NCBI RefSeq assembly: GCF_000319225.1
Contig: NC_019815.1
Span: forward strand, 310,001-374,000
Source: Candidatus Kinetoplastibacterium crithidii (ex Angomonas deanei ATCC 30255)
GTDB taxonomy: Bacteria; Pseudomonadota; Gammaproteobacteria; Burkholderiales; Burkholderiaceae_B
Length of the DNA: 64,000 bases
Reading direction: 5' to 3'
Each line of letters starts with the position of its first letter. Position 1 is the first letter of the stretch. The notes under the pieces were generated by a model. It ran no database searches and was not told the origin of the DNA. It worked only from the letters and a program-made list of their open reading frames with translations. Shown here piece after piece: positions 59,703 through 64,000 of this stretch. Made by a program: the position numbers and the translations under genes.

Positions 59703-59951
59703 ATGTCTAGTATAAACGAAATGAATAATGATCAAAAAGTGAAATCAACTGGTACAGTAAAATGGTTTAATGATGCTAAGGGATTTGGATTTATAACTCC
59801 AGATGATGGAGGCGAAGAAATATTTGCACATTTCTCTTCTATTCAAATGGATGGCTTCAGAACCCTAAAAGAAGGACAAAAAGTTTCATATGAACTCACA
59901 CAAGGACCAAAAGGAAAACAAGCACTGAATATAACAAAACCACAAATATAA
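59703..59951 (+). CDS. cspA: Cold-shock domain protein
   Basis: The 82-residue protein has a single cold-shock domain that binds RNA and single-stranded [19 protein letters not shown] with RNP1 (26-32), then EEIFAHFSS with RNP2 (40-44) and [18 protein letters not shown]. About 15 extra residues precede the usual GTVKWF start. I keep the first ATG because AGAGG lies 8 bases upstream. It could act as an RNA chaperone or antiterminator. Which Csp paralogue it is cannot be told. Confidence 0.95.
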   Translation: MSSINEMNNDQKVKSTGTVKWFNDAKGFGFITPDDGGEEIFAHFSSIQMDGFRTLKEGQKVSYELTQGPKGKQALNITKPQI

Positions 59952-60044
59952 TTATGTTTCGCGATATAAATATTGATAATTCTATTAATATAAAGTAAGT
60001 TTATTATTAATTAGAATAATATTTATGTTAAGAAAGATAAGATT

Positions 60045-60088
60045 ATTGTAAAGCCCAGTTAATATGAATAACAACTGGGCTTTACAAT
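60045..60088. terminator. Bidirectional terminator between cspA and sodB
   Basis: The arms 60045-60060 and 60073-60088 pair perfectly over 16 bp, with a GC-rich centre (GCCCAG/CTGGGC) and a 12-base loop. It sits between two convergent genes and is the strongest terminator-like element in the window. Confidence 0.88.
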
Positions 60089-60098
60089 TTATTACCAC

Positions 60099-60680
60099 TT
60101 ATAGAGAGAAATTTTGTTCAGCAAATTTCCAATTGATTATTGACCAAAAATTTTCCAAATATTTAACTCTTGCATTTCTATAATCGATATAATATGCATG
60201 CTCCCAAACATCACATGTAATCATAGCTTTATCATTACTATTTACAATAGTTCCAGCATTACTAGTATTTAAAATTTCTAGACTTCTATCTGATTTCTTT
60301 ACTAGCCAAGTCCAACCAGATCCAAAATTACTTGCAGCTTGTTTATTAAATTCTAGTTTAAATGACTCGAAATTACCCCATTTTTGATTAATGGCATCAG
60401 CCAAATTTCCTTCTGGTTTTTTTGTGGAATCAGGACAAATACTATTCCAATAAAAATTATGATTCCATACTTGTGCTGCATTATTAAATATAGCACCAGA
60501 AGATTTTTTAATTATTTCTTCCAATGACATTTCTTGAAATTCTGTATTCTGAATTAACGAATTGAGATTATTAATATAAGTTTGATGATGTTTTCCATAA
60601 TGAAATTCTAGTGTCTCCTTTGAAATATAAGGACTCAAAGAATCTATTTTATATGGCAAATCTGGTAAAACATGAATCAT
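60099..60680 (-). CDS. sodB: Superoxide dismutase, iron type
   Basis: SodB removes superoxide in the cytoplasm. The four metal ligands fall at the E. coli FeSOD positions: His27, His74, Asp157 and His161 (HYGKHHQTY, VWNHNFYW, DVWEHAYYID). The pattern AAQVWNHNFYWN with a nearby Gln fits the iron rather than the manganese type, although metal choice is not certain from sequence. The length is 193 residues. Confidence 0.95.
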   Translation of the reverse strand: MIHVLPDLPYKIDSLSPYISKETLEFHYGKHHQTYINNLNSLIQNTEFQEMSLEEIIKKSSGAIFNNAAQVWNHNFYWNSICPDSTKKPEGNLADAINQKWGNFESFKLEFNKQAASNFGSGWTWLVKKSDRSLEILNTSNAGTIVNSNDKAMITCDVWEHAYYIDYRNARVKYLENFWSIINWKFAEQNFSL

Positions 60681-60729
60681 TTTAGTTTAAACTCCTATAA
60701 TATTTTAAAAATAAACAACTGATTCTATG

Positions 60730-62073
60730 TCAAGAATCTACTAATACGTCTACTTTACCATCAGAAAATTGAATTTCCAATCTTTGCTTATAAACTAAAT
60801 CTTTAGAGCTTCTTACAAGCTTACCATCATTACTTCTAACAAAAGAATATCCTCGCAATAAAACATTCTCTGGATTTAACAAATGCAATCTAGATTCTAA
60901 ATGCCCTAAACTATTTTTCTTAAAAAGTAAAATAGACCTATGGATTCTAAATAGCTTATCTGCATATGAATTAATAAAACTTAAGTAATTATCTAAAGCT
61001 GGCTTATTATTTAATAAATTATTTTTTAAAATTGTTATTTTTTGAGAATACCTGGATTTTGGTTCCTTAACCATTGATGATAATAATTTAAAAAAATATG
61101 AAATTATGTCTTTTTTACGATTTAAGATTATTTCTGGAGAAATTATCCTAAATGAAAGTTTATCAAGATTTTGCTCAAAAATTCTTATAAGGTTTGTCTG
61201 AGACTTACTAATACTAGTTTGACACCAATATAATTTATTCTCTAAATCTTTTTTAGCTACACAAGCTAGTTCAGCAGCAGCTGTTGGTGTTGGTGCATGC
61301 AAATCTACTACAAAATCAGCAATTGTAAAATCAATATCATGACCAATGCCACTAATAATAGGTATTAAACTCACGCTAATAGCACGTGCTAGGTCCTCAT
61401 TATTAAAACACCACATGTCCTCTAAACTACCACCACCTCTAACTAAAAGTAAAGTATCAACTTCTAATCTTCTATTTGCAATTTTTAATTGCTCAATAAT
61501 CTTATGGGAAGAATTTTCCCCTTGTACTGGTGCTGGGTAAATAATTAGTCTGACATAAGGGGCTCTTCTCTTAAAAACTGCAATAACGTCCTTTAAAGCT
61601 GCTGCTTTTAATGAAGTAATGATGCCAACCGAATTCGGAATGGTTTTAATACTTTTCTTTCTTTCTTTTGCAAATAGACCTTCAAGAGCTAATCTATTTT
61701 TTATCATTAAATATTGCTCATGCAAGTTTCCTGTGCCAGATATGATGATACCAGTCGCTTGCAACTGATAGTCTCCTCTTGGAGTATATAAAGACAATTT
61801 AGCATAAACTTGTACTTGATCGCCATTTTTTGGTACAAATAACACCGATGATGAATAACCTTTAAACATTACAACTCTTACTGATGCTTGACTATCTTTT
61901 AATGTAAAATACCAATGCCCAGATGAAGCTATAACAAAATTAGATATCTCTCCTTTTACATAAAAAAAAGGCAATTCCTTATCAAAAAAATTACTTATAA
62001 ATTTATTTAATTCAAAAACACTCCATACTTCATTAAAACTATCTCTTAATTCAAATAATGTATCTTTACTCAT
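60730..62073 (-). CDS. xseA: Exodeoxyribonuclease VII large subunit
   Basis: XseA with XseB degrades single-stranded DNA. It has an OB-fold N-terminus (VKGEISNFVIASSGHWYFTLKDSQASVRVVMFKG), the VGIITSLKAAALKDV segment, VDTLLLVRGGGSLEDMWCFNNE, and GIGHDIDFTIADFVVDLHAPTPTAAAE. I start at the ATG at 62073 (MSKDTLFELR); the frame runs 33 codons further as a hydrophobic stretch, probably not translated. That gives 447 residues, as expected. The small subunit xseB is not in this window. Confidence 0.94.
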   Translation of the reverse strand: MSKDTLFELRDSFNEVWSVFELNKFISNFFDKELPFFYVKGEISNFVIASSGHWYFTLKDSQASVRVVMFKGYSSSVLFVPKNGDQVQVYAKLSLYTPRGDYQLQATGIIISGTGNLHEQYLMIKNRLALEGLFAKERKKSIKTIPNSVGIITSLKAAALKDVIAVFKRRAPYVRLIIYPAPVQGENSSHKIIEQLKIANRRLEVDTLLLVRGGGSLEDMWCFNNEDLARAISVSLIPIISGIGHDIDFTIADFVVDLHAPTPTAAAELACVAKKDLENKLYWCQTSISKSQTNLIRIFEQNLDKLSFRIISPEIILNRKKDIISYFFKLLSSMVKEPKSRYSQKITILKNNLLNNKPALDNYLSFINSYADKLFRIHRSILLFKKNSLGHLESRLHLLNPENVLLRGYSFVRSNDGKLVRSSKDLVYKQRLEIQFSDGKVDVLVDS

Positions 62074-62439
62074 ATAAGCAACGCCAAAGTTAAAAACTAT
62101 CCACAGAATTAAAACGCTTGTAAAAATCAGTAATTTACATATCAAACAAACCATAATAACCCATAAGATCAAGACATATGGTAGTAACTCTTTGATTAAC
62201 CAATGCTTTTGTATAAAGCTGTATAAAAACTATACAATCCACTCTTAGGCTAAGGAAGACAGTATATCTCAGAAGTTACACACACAATTATCCACAATTT
62301 CTGTGGATAGATAAAAAATATAATCTTTGATGCTAATGCTATAAAAAAATGAAATAATATATGATATTAATTTTAGTAATGTCTATGTTTTTAGAAAAAT
62401 GATTAATACAAATTATTTGAGAATTGCCATACAAAATCA
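62074..62439. other. Divergent intergenic region xseA / lpxK with DnaA boxes
   Basis: No gene is seen in these 366 bases. The region carries three 9-mers matching the DnaA box: CTATCCACA (62097-62105), TTATCCACA (62286-62294, exact consensus) and CTATCCACA on the minus strand (62300-62308). A markedly AT-rich stretch follows (about 62311-62400). It is a candidate replication origin or a DnaA-controlled region. Confidence 0.5.
62286..62308. promoter_or_regulatory. Inverted pair of DnaA boxes
   Basis: TTATCCACA and, 5 bases later, TGTGGATAG form a near-palindrome (TATCCACA/TGTGGATA exact). Both match or nearly match the consensus TTATNCACA. A third box lies about 180 bases away at 62097-62105. 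dnaA itself is not within the window. Confidence 0.6.
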
Positions 62440-63450
62440 ATGGAAAAAAAAGGATTCTTTAGTAAGGTTATGTCCCCCCTATCATATATAACCATGTTCT
62501 ATAATTTTATCAAGGAAAAAACTTATTCATTTGGTATTTTGAATATATATAGACCAAATGTTCCTATAATAATAGTTGGGAACATATATATAGGAGGCAC
62601 TGGAAAAACACCAGTTGTTATTGCAATAGTAAAAGAATTAAAATCTCTAGGATGGAACCCAGCTGTAATTAGCAGAGGTTATGGAGTAAGAATAAAAAAA
62701 GATGTTGTTATACAAGATATAATCAATAACCCAGCAAAAATTGGAGATGAACCTGCTTTAATTAACAAAGAAACCGGAGTAACTGTAGCAGCTCATCCAA
62801 ATAGAATAAAAGCGGTTAAGGCTTTATTAAAACATGACCCAGAAATTGATGTGATAATATGCGATGATGGATTACAACATAAATCTATAGCTCGAGATTT
62901 TGAAATAGTAGTCCAAGATGAAAGAAAACATGGCAATGGGAAACTTTTGCCATCAGGGCCATTGAGAGAATCAATAAATAAATTAAAAGAAGTAGATTTT
63001 ATTATAAATAATGTAAGCAAACATGATTTCAAAAATAACTCCAGTAATCATGATGATAATGAGTTATATATGTTTTTAGAACCTATTCATGCCCGTAATG
63101 TACTAAATAGAAATATTACCATGCCTTTAAAAAAATTTTCCTCAAAAAAATATTTCAAAAAAATAGTCGCTATAGCTGGAATTGGAAATCATGAAAGATT
63201 TTTAACAATGTTAGAAGCATATAAAATAAATATAGATAAATATATTAAACTCGACGATCATTTTAATTTTCAAGAATCTACTTTTTCTAATATAATTGCT
63301 GACGTTATAATCATAACATCTAAAGATGCTATAAAATGTTTGAATATCAAAGATGATAGATTATGGGAAATACCAGTAATAGCAAAATTTTCAGACTATA
63401 CTTTTATAAAAAAAATATCTGAATATATATATGATTTTCACCATAAGTAG
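62440..63450 (+). CDS. lpxK: Tetraacyldisaccharide 4'-kinase
   Basis: LpxK phosphorylates the lipid A disaccharide made by LpxB. The P-loop is in VGNIYIGGTGKTPVV near 47-60, followed by AVISRGYGV, DEPALI, VIICDDGLQHKSIARDFEIVV and LLPSGPLRES. The length is 336 residues. Its presence and intactness imply that its substrate, and so LpxB activity, is still produced despite the frameshift in lpxB. Confidence 0.95.
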   Translation: MEKKGFFSKVMSPLSYITMFYNFIKEKTYSFGILNIYRPNVPIIIVGNIYIGGTGKTPVVIAIVKELKSLGWNPAVISRGYGVRIKKDVVIQDIINNPAKIGDEPALINKETGVTVAAHPNRIKAVKALLKHDPEIDVIICDDGLQHKSIARDFEIVVQDERKHGNGKLLPSGPLRESINKLKEVDFIINNVSKHDFKNNSSNHDDNELYMFLEPIHARNVLNRNITMPLKKFSSKKYFKKIVAIAGIGNHERFLTMLEAYKINIDKYIKLDDHFNFQESTFSNIIADVIIITSKDAIKCLNIKDDRLWEIPVIAKFSDYTFIKKISEYIYDFHHK

Positions 63451-63641
63451 TATATATAAAATTAAAAGTGATTTTATTAATACATTTGGTTAAATATATT
63501 CTAGCCTATATCTCTAACAAATTGTATTATGTTTCAAGATAATTAAAAAATTCTGACCAAGCAATGAATGACATATTACTATAAATTTTAACCTAAAATA
63601 TTTGTATTTGTAGTAAATAATTATCTCATGATCAGAAAATC

Positions 63642-63676
63642 AAAAATTATTATGTAAATTTGATTTAATAATTTTT
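63642..63676. terminator. Possible terminator downstream of lpxK
   Basis: An 11-bp perfect stem (63642-63652 with 63666-63676) whose right arm ends in T5 has a 13-base loop. It is all A/T and about 190 bases past the lpxK stop, so the assignment is weak. Confidence 0.35.
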
Positions 63677-63930
63677 CCGGTTTTACTTGTTAGTAAAAAA
63701 TACTATTTTAAAAGGTTAAATATTATTGGGATAATGAAGTAATTTTTATAATTCCAACTAAATTTAATTCAAAAATAATTCTAAAAAATGATAGCTGATA
63801 TAAATTGTTTTTCAATTGCAACAATGGTTACTAGCAAAGTATCCATTATCAAGTATCAAAATTATGATAGTACGAACTATTCAAACAGAATAGCAGCTAA
63901 TAAAAGAGCATTAAGTTATGGAACAACAAA

Positions 63931-63967
63931 AAAATCAGATATTTTAATTGATAAAATATCTGATTTT
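63931..63967 (-). terminator. Strong hairpin, likely terminator of a gene beyond the right edge
   Basis: A 16-bp perfect stem (63931-63946 with 63952-63967) has a 5-base loop. On the minus strand it is followed by a T-run continuous with the stem (seven T in all), as for a rho-independent terminator of a minus-strand gene lying to the right of the window. It may also stop lpxK transcripts. Confidence 0.65.
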
Positions 63968-64000
63968 CCTATTTATTTTAGAAAAACAAAATATTATAGT

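Larger units (their letters stand above)
63451..64000. other. Right-end region without a convincing gene
   Basis: These 550 bases are AT-rich and hold two hairpins (listed separately) but no recognisable gene. An unbroken frame from ATG 63788 to the window edge has no ribosome site, no family resemblance, and runs through the second hairpin. In relatives, genes such as kdsB often follow lpxK; no trace is seen here. Confidence 0.5.

Noticed and set aside
62074..62172. N-terminal hydrophobic extension of xseA
   Set aside because: The frame continues 33 codons upstream of the chosen ATG, but exonuclease VII is cytoplasmic, the family begins near MSKDTLFELR, and the shorter form has normal length.
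63788..64000. Open plus-strand frame of 71 codons to the window edge
   Set aside because: No ribosome site, no recognisable motif, and it passes through a perfect 16-bp hairpin that looks like a terminator. It may be chance in AT-rich sequence, but the window edge prevents a firm decision.

Overview
The window looks like a stretch of the reduced, AT-rich chromosome of a betaproteobacterial endosymbiont of the Alcaligenaceae type. The closest fit I know is the trypanosomatid symbionts 'Candidatus Kinetoplastibacterium'. This rests on four things: strong AT bias by eye (not computed), mostly housekeeping genes, Bordetella-like neighbourhoods (aceE-aceF-lpdA with a lipoyl domain on LpdA; a betaproteobacterial protein family next to recJ; pheST-ihfA-merR-tRNA-Pro), and the absence of insertion sequences, phage genes or CRISPR. 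The species assignment is an inference.

Layout. 1-9.3 kb: end of guaB, guaA, a two-gene lipoate ligase (lplB-like + lplA), then on the minus strand tatD-holB-tmk-mltG, plus ygfZ, a VIT-type metal transporter, rnfH and smpB. 9.3-12.7 kb: ppsA and its regulator ppsR, divergent. 12.7-25.7 kb: one long minus-strand block, read as rpsB-tsf-pyrH-frr-uppS-cdsA-dxr-bamA-ompH-lpxD-fabZ-lpxA-lpxB-rnhB. It joins translation factors to phospholipid, isoprenoid, outer-membrane and lipid A synthesis; rseP is missing from its usual place. 26-28.4 kb: map, marC, dsbB. 28.4-37.6 kb: purF-cvpA, folC, rph, yicC, purL (purines and folate). 37.8-47 kb: a PHP phosphatase, a second tatD, lolD-lolC, a recJ-linked protein, recJ, nadE and a YbdG-type channel. 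47-52.7 kb: pyruvate dehydrogenase. 53-59.2 kb: folD, a small protein, tRNA-Pro(GGG), a MerR regulator, ihfA, pheT, pheS, rplT, rpmI. 59.2-64 kb: a cold-shock gene, sodB, xseA, an intergenic region with consensus DnaA boxes, lpxK, and about 550 bp with no convincing gene.

The most striking feature is a set of single-base frameshifts at poly(A)/poly(T) runs of 7-8 in four otherwise intact genes: tatD (first copy), lpxB, cdsA (two opposite shifts) and lolC. Correcting one base per site restores the usual family length and conserved sequence each time. Three of the four belong to pathways whose other members here are intact: lipid A, phospholipid and lipoprotein export. Homopolymer sequencing error, rescue by polymerase slippage (known in other AT-rich endosymbionts) and true decay are all possible; slippage or error is more likely than loss for lpxB and cdsA.

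Functionally the window supplies GMP and purine synthesis, folate, NAD, lipoate attachment to pyruvate dehydrogenase, gluconeogenic PEP synthesis, outer-membrane assembly, and core translation and replication parts. Most convergent gene pairs with a gap are separated by clear inverted repeats that can act as bidirectional terminators.
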